From Flavobacteriales bacterium (GTDB taxonomy: Bacteria > Bacteroidota > Bacteroidia > Flavobacteriales_F > PHOS-HE28): a stretch of 38,141 nt of DNA. Positions 30,912 through 38,141 of the stretch are shown here, piece after piece; position 1 is the stretch's first letter, and every line of letters begins with the position of its first letter. The stretch covers positions 1 through 38,141 of the forward strand of contig JAGNSU010000026.1 of NCBI GenBank assembly GCA_017987895.1, written 5' to 3'. A program made the position numbers and the translations under genes. The notes below the pieces were generated by a model. That model was given only the letters and a program-made list of their open reading frames with translations, was not told the origin of the DNA and did no database searches.

Positions 30912-32963
30912 ATGAGATCCGTTGCGACCGTTTGTCTTTTGGTCCTTCTATCGTTCAACGCCCTGTCCCAGGATGAGCCCGGCCCCTGCGACAAGCCGAC
31001 CGATAAGAAGATCGTGAAGCTGCTCGAGGAAGCGGCCAAGGCGAAGGATCCGCTGGAGCGTCACCAAAAGCTCAAGGAGACCCAGGAGGTGGACGCGGAT
31101 TGCGCCGAGTGCCTCTTCCTCTTGGGCACCTCCGCCTACAAGCGGGCGCGCGAAGCGGGCGCGGACCTCAAGCCCGCCATCGGCTACTTCGATCGGCTAC
31201 AGGCCAGGTGCCCGGACTACCACAGCGACGTGTCGTACTACCTCGGCGCGATGCGGTACGCGCAAGGCGAATACGCGGAAGCCGCGAAAGCGTTCCAGAC
31301 CTTCCTGAAGTTCCCCACCGAGGACCAGACCAAGTTCGCCAAGGACGTGGACAAGAAGACCGCGGACGTGGAAGAACTGATGCCCGAGCTCCAGTTCTAC
31401 ATAGATTTCTACAAGAACACCGCTCCGTTGGATCCCATCGTGATGCGCAACGTGAGCACGCCGGGCGATGAGTACCTGCCGATGTTGAGCCCGGACAACG
31501 ATCTGCTCTTCTTTACGCGCAAGAGCAAGTACCAGGCGAAAGGAGACCTCGTGCCCAAGGATGTCGAGGAACTCACCGAAAGCCGAAAACCCAAAGGTTC
31601 GCAGGAGCACGATAAAGGAAGGGCGCTGCCCGATCCCTTCAATCTGGGCGATAGCTACGGGGGGGTCACCATCAGCGTGAACAACCGCGAAATGTTCGTC
31701 ACAATTTGTGGAGCACCGGATGCGAAGGGCTACCGCAATTGCGACATCTTCCGCTCCCACTACAACACCCACATGGACTTCGGCACCGGCCAGCAGAAGT
31801 GGGATTGGACCGGCCTGGAGGATCTCGGCCCGAACGTGAACACACCGGACGGCTGGGAGAGCCAGCCCACCTTGAGCGCCGACGGCCGCACGCTCTTCTT
31901 CGCCACGGTGCGCCCGGGCAGCAAAGGCACCGACCTCTACTTCAGCACGCGCAGCGACTCCGGTGAATGGAGCAAGGCGCAACCCGTGCCCGGCCCCATC
32001 AACACCAGTGGCGATGAGAAGGCGCCCTTCCTGCATAGCGATAGCAGAACCCTCTACTTCGCGGCGCGCGGTCCGGTGGATGAGAACGGCGAACCGCGAC
32101 CGGAGCTTGGGCACAGGGGCATCGGCGGCTATGACATCTTCTTCAGCCGCATGAAGGACGATGGCACCTGGGACAAACCCAGGAACATCGGCCATCCGAT
32201 CAACACCGAACAGGACGACCACGGGCTGATCGTGAGCGTGGACGGGCGCACGGCGCTGTTCGCCAGCAGCCGCTTCAAGGGCGTGGGTGGGCTGGACATC
32301 TACACCATACCACTTCCCAAGGATGTGCGGCCCGAGGACATTCTGATCGTGAAGGGCGAAGTGCGGGACGAGAACGGCGAGATCGTGACCGATGCGAAAG
32401 TGGAGATCACATACATGGACACGCGCAAGAGCGAGGTGCTGACCGTGGACCCCGCCGATGGCCGCTATGCCACCGTGGTGAAGTTGAAACCCGGTACCGA
32501 TGTGATCATGACGGTGACCAAGAAGGACCACGTCTTCGACTCTCGTGCCTTCAGCCAGGAGGACACCGTGCGCGGGGGCGTGGCGGAACTCGCCATGACC
32601 GTGCAAAAGATCGAGGTGGGCAAGACCTACCGCGTGAACGATATCAAGTATGCCACCAGTTCCGCCGAGATCACCAAGGCCAGCGAGATGATCGTGGATG
32701 AGCTGATCGACTTCTTGAAGGAGAACCCCACCGTGCGCATCGGCATCGAAGGGCATACCGACAACGTGGGCCGGTTGGAGGACAACATGGCCTTGAGCAA
32801 CGACCGCGCGTTCACGGTGATGGGCTACTTACAGGAGCACGGCATCGCCACCTCCCGGCTCAGTTTCAAAGGCTATGGGCCCACCAAGCCGCTGGCCAGC
32901 AACGACACCGAGGCCGGCCGTGCGGAGAACCGCCGAACGGCGTTCGTGATCGTGGGTCGATAG
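30912..32963 (+). CDS. OmpA-family protein with TPR, propeller and CRD domains (PorE-like)
   Basis: A 683-residue exported protein with a signal peptide (MRSVATVCLLVLLSFNALSQ). Residues about 30-140 are TPR-like helices (KRAREAGADLKPAIGYFDRL, YAQGEYAEAAKAFQTFL). About 180-465 form a PD40/WD40-like propeller with repeats such as QPTLSADGRTLFFA, APFLHSDSRTLYFAA and GLIVSVDGRTALFAS. About 475-565 are a carboxypeptidase-regulatory-like beta domain (VKGEVRDENGEIV). About 575-683 are OmpA-C, binding peptidoglycan, with IEGHTDNVG, LSNDRAFTVMGYL and RAENRR. This order is that of PorE, a T9SS component, but Bacteroidota have several paralogues, so the exact role is uncertain. I use the ATG at 30912; a GTG at 30906 is in frame. 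Confidence 0.85.
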   Translation: MRSVATVCLLVLLSFNALSQDEPGPCDKPTDKKIVKLLEEAAKAKDPLERHQKLKETQEVDADCAECLFLLGTSAYKRAREAGADLKPAIGYFDRLQARCPDYHSDVSYYLGAMRYAQGEYAEAAKAFQTFLKFPTEDQTKFAKDVDKKTADVEELMPELQFYIDFYKNTAPLDPIVMRNVSTPGDEYLPMLSPDNDLLFFTRKSKYQAKGDLVPKDVEELTESRKPKGSQEHDKGRALPDPFNLGDSYGGVTISVNNREMFVTICGAPDAKGYRNCDIFRSHYNTHMDFGTGQQKWDWTGLEDLGPNVNTPDGWESQPTLSADGRTLFFATVRPGSKGTDLYFSTRSDSGEWSKAQPVPGPINTSGDEKAPFLHSDSRTLYFAARGPVDENGEPRPELGHRGIGGYDIFFSRMKDDGTWDKPRNIGHPINTEQDDHGLIVSVDGRTALFASSRFKGVGGLDIYTIPLPKDVRPEDILIVKGEVRDENGEIVTDAKVEITYMDTRKSEVLTVDPADGRYATVVKLKPGTDVIMTVTKKDHVFDSRAFSQEDTVRGGVAELAMTVQKIEVGKTYRVNDIKYATSSAEITKASEMIVDELIDFLKENPTVRIGIEGHTDNVGRLEDNMALSNDRAFTVMGYLQEHGIATSRLSFKGYGPTKPLASNDTEAGRAENRRTAFVIVGR

Positions 32964-32993
32964 AAATTCTGTGAAGAAGTATCAAGTATAGTT

Positions 32994-33014
32994 ATCAACA
33001 ATACTTTTGTTGAT
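32994..33014 (+). promoter_or_regulatory. Promoter overlapped by an inverted repeat before the protease gene
   Basis: TACTTTTG (33002-33009) is an exact match to TAnnTTTG, 16 bases before the ATG. ATCAACAA (32994-33001) and TTGTTGAT (33007-33014) are perfect reverse complements around it. AAGTAT (32977-32982) and ATACTT (33001-33006) form a second, wider dyad. This AT-rich patch is unlike the surrounding DNA and could be a repressor site or a terminator for the OmpA gene. Confidence 0.55.
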
Positions 33015-33025
33015 GACACTTCGCC

Positions 33026-35110
33026 ATGCGATCATTCTTTCTTCCGCTCTGCGTCCTTGCCTTCGGGGCTGGCCAAGCACAGGTAGCGCACGGTGGCCGA
33101 CCCGTAGGTTGGGGACAACCACTTCCGCACGGCGGGAACATGCCCGAGGTAGGCCTATCGGCATTGGACCGTGCGGCATTGATCCAGCAGGAGCAGGATA
33201 GTGCCGCCTCAGGGGTCCGCTACGGAGTGCAGCGGTTCGTCCAGGCCGATATGCTCGCGGAGGGTAGCTGGCTCACCACCAACGACGACCGCCGGGTCTG
33301 TCGGCTGGTGATCAGCAGTCCGGGGGCGGTGATGTTGAGCGTGCAGTTCGGGACCTTTCAACTCGCGCCGCACGCCAGGGTATATCTCTATGACAGGGAC
33401 CGCCAGTTCTTCATCGGTGGCTTCACGAGCGACAATGCACAACCCGACGGAACCCTGGCCACAGCCGTGGTACCCGGGGATGCCGTGGTGATCGAATATG
33501 TGGAACCGTTGTCCGCCCAGGGCACGTCCGCGTTGAACGTGGCCAGTATCACCCATGGGTATCGGGACATATTCGACTTCGGGGCACAAGGTCTGCTGCG
33601 CGACTACGACCCGGGTTTCCAAAGCGCACCTTGCCATAACAACGTGGTCTGCCCCGTAGCGGCTGGTTGGGAACAGCAAGTGAGTTCCACGGCGATGTTC
33701 CTCCGGCCGGATGGGAACGGATGCACAGGCTCCCTGGTGAACAACATCGCACAACCGGGAACACCGTACTTCTTCTTCGCCAACCATTGCTACACGCCTA
33801 CGGCCAACCAATGGGTGTTCTATTTCAACTACGAGTCGCCCACCTGCGTCGGTACCGTGGGCCCGACCACCGAAACGATCACCGGAGCGACGTTGAAGGC
33901 GGCCTATTATTATGATGACTTCGGGCTCTTGCAATTGAACAGTGCCCCACCCCTGAGCTATGGCCCATACTATGCTGGCTGGGACCGCAGCGGGAACACG
34001 CCCACCAGCACCACGATCGTGCAGCACCCGAACTACGATGTGAAGAAGATCAGTTTCGACTATGGCCCGGCGACCAGCTACGTGGATGGGATCGGCATCC
34101 AAATGTGGGGCAGCACTTGGGACAGCGGTGTGGTGCAAGCGGTTAGCAGCGGTGCGCCGTGCTTCGACCAGAACAAGCGCATCGTAGGCCACATGGCCGA
34201 AGGCGCTTATAGCTGCACCGTTCCTGCACAGAACACAGCGGGTTCGGGCAAGTTCAGCGCAAGTTGGGACGGTGCCTCCGCGAGCACACGGCTGCGCGAT
34301 TGGTTGGACCCTGCGAACACCACCGTAACGCTGGACGGTTACGATCCGGCGAACACACCACTACCCACGCTGCCGGTTCGGCTCAAGGTTCTTCTGGAAG
34401 GACCCTACAACACACAGACCTTGAATATGAACGGGACGCTGCGCGCGAACGGACTTGTGCCGCCCACCGAACCATACACAGCGCTGGGCTACACACACGC
34501 GGGTGGTGGTGGTGGTGAGACCACGACACCCGCCGTGCTGGCGTTAACGGGAAGTGCCTCGCCGGTGGATTGGGTGGTCGTGGAGTTGCGCAACAAGAAC
34601 GACGCGAGCCAGGTGGTGGCGACCCGCAGCGCGCTGCTGCTCCGCAACGGCGGTGTGGTGGGCGTGAACGGATCGAGCGATGTGACCTTCCAGATCGCAG
34701 TGGACGACTACTACATCGCGGTGCGCCACCGGAACCATCTGGGCATCATGACGCAGGATCCGCAATCGCTGAGCGTGACCCCGGTGCTCCGTGATCTCAC
34801 CAACGGTTCTGTACCGTTGAACGGGGGGGCAGCGGCTACCAACAATGTCAATGGGGTGCGTGTTTTGATCGCCGGCGACGTGACACGCAATGGGCAGGTG
34901 AAGTATGCGGGAAGTGCGAACGATCGCGATCCGATCCTCACCCGCGTCGGCGGTACAGTACCTACGGCCACTGCCAGTGGCTATCTGCCCGAGGACCTGA
35001 ACATGGACGGTTCGGTGAAGTACGCCGGTTCTTCGAACGATCGCGATGTGATCCTGACCGTGATCGGCGGCACCACGCCCACCGCCACGCGCAGCGCGCA
35101 GATCCCTTAG
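33026..35110 (+). CDS. Secreted trypsin-like serine protease with C-terminal dockerin-like module
   Basis: A 694-residue exported protein with a signal peptide (MRSFFLPLCVLAFGAGQAQ). Residues about 20-195 look like a pro-region. Residues about 200-430 resemble lysyl-endopeptidase-like S1 proteases: GCTGSLVNN with FFFANHCY (catalytic His254), AAYYYDDFGLLQL (Asp297 or 298), and VSSGAPCFDQNKRIVGH, where Ser375 takes the place of the nucleophile in the usual GSSGSP. Several Cys (203, 209, 233, 255, 274, 379, 397) suggest disulfides. Residues 451-694 are the module shared with the sugar dehydrogenase at 1540-3420. No T9SS type A or B domain is visible. Cleavage specificity is unknown. Confidence 0.82.
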   Translation: MRSFFLPLCVLAFGAGQAQVAHGGRPVGWGQPLPHGGNMPEVGLSALDRAALIQQEQDSAASGVRYGVQRFVQADMLAEGSWLTTNDDRRVCRLVISSPGAVMLSVQFGTFQLAPHARVYLYDRDRQFFIGGFTSDNAQPDGTLATAVVPGDAVVIEYVEPLSAQGTSALNVASITHGYRDIFDFGAQGLLRDYDPGFQSAPCHNNVVCPVAAGWEQQVSSTAMFLRPDGNGCTGSLVNNIAQPGTPYFFFANHCYTPTANQWVFYFNYESPTCVGTVGPTTETITGATLKAAYYYDDFGLLQLNSAPPLSYGPYYAGWDRSGNTPTSTTIVQHPNYDVKKISFDYGPATSYVDGIGIQMWGSTWDSGVVQAVSSGAPCFDQNKRIVGHMAEGAYSCTVPAQNTAGSGKFSASWDGASASTRLRDWLDPANTTVTLDGYDPANTPLPTLPVRLKVLLEGPYNTQTLNMNGTLRANGLVPPTEPYTALGYTHAGGGGGETTTPAVLALTGSASPVDWVVVELRNKNDASQVVATRSALLLRNGGVVGVNGSSDVTFQIAVDDYYIAVRHRNHLGIMTQDPQSLSVTPVLRDLTNGSVPLNGGAAATNNVNGVRVLIAGDVTRNGQVKYAGSANDRDPILTRVGGTVPTATASGYLPEDLNMDGSVKYAGSSNDRDVILTVIGGTTPTATRSAQIP
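34376..35107 (+). other. Shared C-terminal module, copy 2 (residues 451-694 of the protease)
   Basis: Matches copy 1 at 2692-3417 throughout: KVLLEGP, LRANGLVPPTEPYTALGY, GGGGGETTT, VDWVVVELR, VRHRNHLGIM. The end carries two tail units: GDVTRNGQVKYAGSANDRDP and EDLNMDGSVKYAGSSNDRDV. Each is followed by a short hydrophobic helix-like IL--VGG/IGG and PTAT. The Gly loop is encoded by a pure GGT run at about 34502-34516. Confidence 0.8.
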
Positions 35111-35119
35111 AGCCTGGGT

Positions 35120-35860
35120 CTACTCCTGCCCGGGTCCGCGTTTGTTCACGTTGCGCCGCATGCGCAGGTTCAAGCTCTCCACCAGCAGGCTGAAGAACAT
35201 GGCCGCGTACACGTAGTTCTTGTTGATGTGGGTGCCCATGCCCTCGATCATCAGTACAACGCCCACCATCGCGAGGAAAACGAGGGCCATCACCTTCACG
35301 CTGGCATGCTTGTTCACGAACGCGCTGATGGGGCCGCTGGCGAACATCATGATCAGCACGGCGAAGACCACCGCCAGCACCATGATGGGGATCTGGTTGC
35401 TCATGCCCAGCGCCGTGATCACCGAATCCAGGCTCAGAACGATGTCGATCCACACGATCTGCACGATCACGCTGAAGAACGAGGCGGCCTTCACATGCTC
35501 CGTGCTCGAGTCGCGGAGTTCCACCATTTTGAAGACCTCCACCGAACTCTTGTAGATCAAGTACAGGCCGCCGAACAGTAGCACCAGGTCCCGGCCGCTA
35601 TAGCTGTGCTCGGCCAGCGTGAACCAGGGTTTGGTCAGGCTCATCACCCAACTGAGCGAGAGCAACAACGCCACCCGGGTGAACATGGCGAGGCCCAGCC
35701 CTATGATCCGCGCACGGTTCCGCTGGTGCTCGGGCAACTCACCGCTCAGGAGCGAAATGAAGATGATGTTGTCGATGCCCAGCACGATCTCCAGGATGGA
35801 GAGGGTGAGCAGCGAGATGAGGCCGTCCGTGGTGAAGAGAACCGAGATGTCGAAGTCCAT
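35120..35860 (-). CDS. TerC-family integral membrane protein
   Basis: A 246-residue membrane protein with seven or so helices. TerC signatures are LSILEIVLGIDNIIFISLLSG near the start and QIVWIDIVLSLDSVITALGM in the middle, each with the conserved acidic residues D29-N30 and D-x-V-LSLDS. The family includes manganese and other metal exporters and tellurite-resistance proteins; several bacterial members load or protect exported proteins with Mn2+. The substrate here is not evident. The stop faces the protease stop with 9 bases between. It lies downstream of DUF5655 after a 48-base gap. The start ATG at 35860 matches family length. Confidence 0.92.
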   Translation of the reverse strand: MDFDISVLFTTDGLISLLTLSILEIVLGIDNIIFISLLSGELPEHQRNRARIIGLGLAMFTRVALLLSLSWVMSLTKPWFTLAEHSYSGRDLVLLFGGLYLIYKSSVEVFKMVELRDSSTEHVKAASFFSVIVQIVWIDIVLSLDSVITALGMSNQIPIMVLAVVFAVLIMMFASGPISAFVNKHASVKVMALVFLAMVGVVLMIEGMGTHINKNYVYAAMFFSLLVESLNLRMRRNVNKRGPGQE

Positions 35861-35908
35861 GGTGTCGCGGGCACAAAGAACGCAACGGCGCGCGTTGGTG
35901 AAGTAACG

Positions 35909-36337
35909 CTAGTGGTGTCGGGCCTTTCGCGCGATCGATAGGGCGTGGGCCCTGTGGATCCAATGGATCAACTGGCGATCCAAGCCGTCGGGTGCGTCCG
36001 GATGCACGGCGTGCGCCACGCGATGCTTGCTCAAGCGAAGGTTCTTCGTGATGGGGAAGACATCCAGTTCCTCGTCGAGGATGAAGGAGACCTGGATGTC
36101 CTTGGAGCGCGGCCGGATGCTCAGGAAGGTGGCCGGAGCCTTCACCATCAAGGAGCCGCTCGCGCCTTCGATGCGAACGCCCTTCAACGGGCTCACCAAG
36201 TCCAGGAGGCTATCCACAACGGCCGCGAGATCCCCGCTGAGATGACCGATCACCTTGTCCACATCGCTCGGTCGGCAGTTATGCGGCTGGTCGGGGTGGG
36301 CGAAGGTGCGCGCACACAATGGACGGACCAAGCTCAT
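35909..36337 (-). CDS. DUF5655-domain protein
   Basis: A 142-residue cytoplasmic protein. It begins with a remnant of a zinc-ribbon-like part, VRPLCARTFAHPDQPHNC, corresponding to the usual C-x2-C-x-R-x-F...H-x-C start of DUF5655 proteins, but with Arg in place of the first Cys. It continues with a YdhG/DUF1801-like fold: SGSLMVKAPATFLSIRPRSK, IQVSFILDEELDVFP and KHRVAHAVHPDAPDGLDRQL. No biochemical role is known to me. The ATG at 36337 overlaps the stop of the glycosyltransferase gene by 4 bases, so it is translated from the same mRNA. Confidence 0.75.
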   Translation of the reverse strand: MSLVRPLCARTFAHPDQPHNCRPSDVDKVIGHLSGDLAAVVDSLLDLVSPLKGVRIEGASGSLMVKAPATFLSIRPRSKDIQVSFILDEELDVFPITKNLRLSKHRVAHAVHPDAPDGLDRQLIHWIHRAHALSIARKARHH

Positions 36338-37851
36338 GGAGTCGCTTTTTCGAGGCGGTACACGCTGATGGTCTCGTTCCGGTTCACCGGGTTCAGCCAG
36401 TGCACCACGCGATCCACCAGCCCTGGTTCCGCCACGGCGACCGGCTTCAGAGGCCCGATGAGGGATATGATCCGCGCCTTGCGTTGTTCCAGGTCCTCCA
36501 GGCCGATGAAAAGGACGGCGTCCGGGCGTTTTTCAGGCGGAAGAAGTGCGATCTGGTCCTTCAGCAGTATCGCAGGATCGGAATAGGGCTCAGGCAATTG
36601 CGTAGCCTGCCATTGGCCCAGGAAGTACATGGGCATCCACGGCGGTTCGTTCTCCACGGTATCCTCCACGATCAATCCATGCACCGGTGGCCCATCGCGC
36701 AGCGCCAGCATGGCCATCACGCGGCTACGCTTGCTGAAGGTGAAGGTGAGCACCACGAGCAACAGCAGGTTGATGGCCCAGGTGATGCGTAACGTTCCGC
36801 GCCACAAGCCAGGGCGTTGCTGCCAAAAGATGGACCCAGCGCGGAACTGTTCCCAACCCACATAACCCAAGACGAAGACCAGGGGAACGATGGGCAGCAG
36901 GAAGCGCTCCTGCTTGTTGGGGAAGTAGGAATGGATCGTCAGGAACAGCAGCACCGGCACCCACAACAGCAGGGGCGAAGTGCGCCGGAAGAAACCGAAC
37001 AACACGGCCAGGCTGAAGAACGGAATGAAGATCCCCCCCAGCAGCAGTAGGTAGTTGTACCAGGGTTGATCGAAGTAGCTGGTGGTATTGGCCAGGTTGT
37101 AGCGCACATATTCCGTCATCTCCGCGAACGGGCGTCCCCAGATCCACAGGTCGATCGGGGATTGCAACGCGACCAGCGCGAGCGCCACGCCGGTGCCGTA
37201 GCGCAGCGTATCCGACCAGCGCCGTTGGAACAGGAACACCAAGCCGGGCCCAATGGCGAAGAAGATCGTCTGGAAGCGGATGTTGATGGCCAGGCCGATG
37301 AGGACCCCCGCCCAGAGAACCTGTTTCGGTCCGGGCCGTTCCGGGTTCTTCACCAGTTGCCAGGCCGCGAGCATCAGGAAGGGTATGCACACCACTTCCA
37401 CCAGGTTGCGGACGCTGAGGAAGGGCATGAAGTAGAAGAGCGCGAGGAACAACCCCGTGCGCCAGGCGACCTCCTCGTTGCTGAGCCGAAGTGCGATGCG
37501 ATAGCCCGTCCGCACCGTCACCAAACTCCACAGGGCGTGCAGCAAGCGCACCACCACCATCGCCGCCATGGGGTCTTTCAGCCCCACGGCGCCGAGCAAG
37601 GAGAACAACAGGAAGTGCAGGCCGACGTAGACAAAGCTGTGGCCCGAAGGCACGGCGTCCGGGCCCTGGTTCCAGGGGAGCCAGGTATTGTAGTCGCCGG
37701 CATCCACCCAGCTCTGGGCGGCTTCGATCACCAGGAAGTGATCGTCGTGCGCGAAATACCCTCCTGAGAAGAAGGCCGCTAGAAGCCGGGGCACCAGGGC
37801 AATGAGCGTAAGGCTCAGCAACGGGGTCCGCCGGAGGGATGCGAGGTTCAT
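36334..37851 (-). CDS. GT-C membrane glycosyltransferase (GT22/GT39-like)
   Basis: A 505-residue polytopic membrane protein with about 10-12 helices that uses a lipid-linked sugar donor. The first periplasmic loop has the acidic motif FSGGYFAHDDHFLVIEAA, the place of the catalytic Asp in GT-C enzymes. A later loop has FPNKQERFLLPIVPL, close to the HKE-RF motif of Alg9/PIG-B-type (GT22) mannosyltransferases. This favours GT22-like over ArnT/GT39, but donor and target are unknown. The C-terminal 130 residues are a soluble periplasmic domain. The ATG at 37851 precedes the first helix; the frame open to 38127 lies inside the divergent gene and was not used. Confidence 0.85.
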   Translation of the reverse strand: MNLASLRRTPLLSLTLIALVPRLLAAFFSGGYFAHDDHFLVIEAAQSWVDAGDYNTWLPWNQGPDAVPSGHSFVYVGLHFLLFSLLGAVGLKDPMAAMVVVRLLHALWSLVTVRTGYRIALRLSNEEVAWRTGLFLALFYFMPFLSVRNLVEVVCIPFLMLAAWQLVKNPERPGPKQVLWAGVLIGLAINIRFQTIFFAIGPGLVFLFQRRWSDTLRYGTGVALALVALQSPIDLWIWGRPFAEMTEYVRYNLANTTSYFDQPWYNYLLLLGGIFIPFFSLAVLFGFFRRTSPLLLWVPVLLFLTIHSYFPNKQERFLLPIVPLVFVLGYVGWEQFRAGSIFWQQRPGLWRGTLRITWAINLLLLVVLTFTFSKRSRVMAMLALRDGPPVHGLIVEDTVENEPPWMPMYFLGQWQATQLPEPYSDPAILLKDQIALLPPEKRPDAVLFIGLEDLEQRKARIISLIGPLKPVAVAEPGLVDRVVHWLNPVNRNETISVYRLEKATP

Positions 37852-37903
37852 AAGCGGCCCAAAATAGCCCGCTGTTACACTGGAACGGCGCGGTCCAACC
37901 CCG

Positions 37904-37911
37904 TACTTTTG
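37904..37911 (+). promoter_or_regulatory. Promoter -7 element of the right-edge gene
   Basis: TACTTTTG is an exact TAnnTTTG match, 16 bases before the ATG at 37928, the same sequence and distance as before the protease at 33026. On the other strand TATTTTGG (37866-37859) is one mismatch from consensus and 7 bases before the GT-C ATG. Confidence 0.6.
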
Positions 37912-37927
37912 CTTGTTCCCTGCTGCC

Positions 37928-38141
37928 ATGCGCCTTTCCGCCCTCCTTGGTTGTTTTTGTGCCCTCGCAGCGGCGGCCCAACAACCGGTGGTGGTGCTCA
38001 CCGAAGCCGCGGACCTCGGTGCTTCTGTGGAACAGTTGACGGAACTGCGTTCCGCAGGCATGCGCGTAGCGGTTATCGCGGCGCCCGGTTGCTTCATTGG
38101 AAGTGCCACGGATCCCGCCTCCCTCAATACACTCGCCCAGC
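37928..38141 (+). CDS. Exported protein of unknown function, N-terminal fragment
   Basis: The first 71 codons are present without a stop; the gene leaves the window on the right. The protein starts with a signal peptide, MRLSALLGCFCALAAAAQ. The mature part continues VVVLTEAADLGASVEQLTEL and RVAVIAAPGCFIG. An alternative reading is a lipoprotein using the cysteine at residue 9 or 11, but neither sits in a good lipobox. I do not recognise the family. An exact promoter consensus lies 16 bases upstream and GC-rich third positions match the neighbours, so it is very likely a real gene. Confidence 0.7.
   Translation, partial: MRLSALLGCFCALAAAAQQPVVVLTEAADLGASVEQLTELRSAGMRVAVIAAPGCFIGSATDPASLNTLAQ

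Noticed and set aside
31197..32756. 519-codon open frame opposite the OmpA-family gene
   Set aside because: Low-complexity His/Gly/Val composition and full overlap with a well-supported gene.
1..38141. Search for insertion sequences, phage genes, toxin-antitoxin pairs and CRISPR repeats
   Set aside because: No transposase or integrase motif, no regularly spaced repeat array and no recognisable defence gene was seen. The small basic gene at 1195 has no partner that would make a toxin-antitoxin pair.

Overview
The window looks like chromosomal DNA of a high-GC member of the Bacteroidota, probably Flavobacteriales. The support is type IX secretion (T9SS) C-terminal domains of type A (16565-17395) and type B/CHU_C (4383-6530), a PorE-like OmpA protein, BshB1, NhaD, a CcmE of the CxxxY kind, and promoters of the Bacteroidota TAnnTTTG type. 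No plasmid, phage, insertion sequence or CRISPR array is visible. Coding density is high: no stretch over 300 bases lacks a gene, and many neighbours overlap by 4 bases or have stops 1-10 bases apart.

Layout. 1-1353: the start of a Rossmann oxidoreductase, divergent mazG, and a 52-residue basic protein flanked by several inverted repeats. 1540-6530: three exported proteins (PQQ-type sugar dehydrogenase with a special C-terminal module, an outer-membrane barrel, a PKD/CHU_C adhesin-like protein). 6532-16440, minus strand: a long gene train, read right to left as a secreted two-repeat protein, ccmB, ccmC, a ccmD-like gene, ccmE, ccmF, DUF2520, KdsC-like phosphatase, UbiA prenyltransferase, maf and a barrel protein. 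This gives most of a System I cytochrome c maturation set without ccmA, followed by lipid and housekeeping genes. 16565-19526: a T9SS type A protein, two lipoprotein glutathione peroxidases in tandem and bshB1, suggesting a thiol/peroxide defence block. 19543-23634, minus strand: flippase, formyltransferase/propeller fusion and GT4, a small surface-polysaccharide cluster. 23751-23902: tRNA-His with an exact promoter match and a strong hairpin shared with the convergent cation transporter.

23904-27852: CDF transporter and divergent nhaD (ion homeostasis), a DinB-fold protein and divergent aroC. 28039-35110: a large AsmA-like protein, a PorE-like OmpA protein, and a trypsin-like protease carrying the same C-terminal module as the sugar dehydrogenase 31 kb away. 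35120-37851, minus strand: TerC, DUF5655 and a GT-C glycosyltransferase. 37928-38141: the start of an unknown exported protein.

The best candidate for something under-described is the roughly 240-residue C-terminal module shared by two unrelated secreted enzymes. It ends in two dockerin-like D-x-N-x-D-G repeats and stands where a T9SS sorting domain would be expected. Other points to check are the 24-base palindrome across the stop codon of the small basic gene, the internally duplicated secreted protein next to ccmB, and the AT-rich dyad over the protease promoter.
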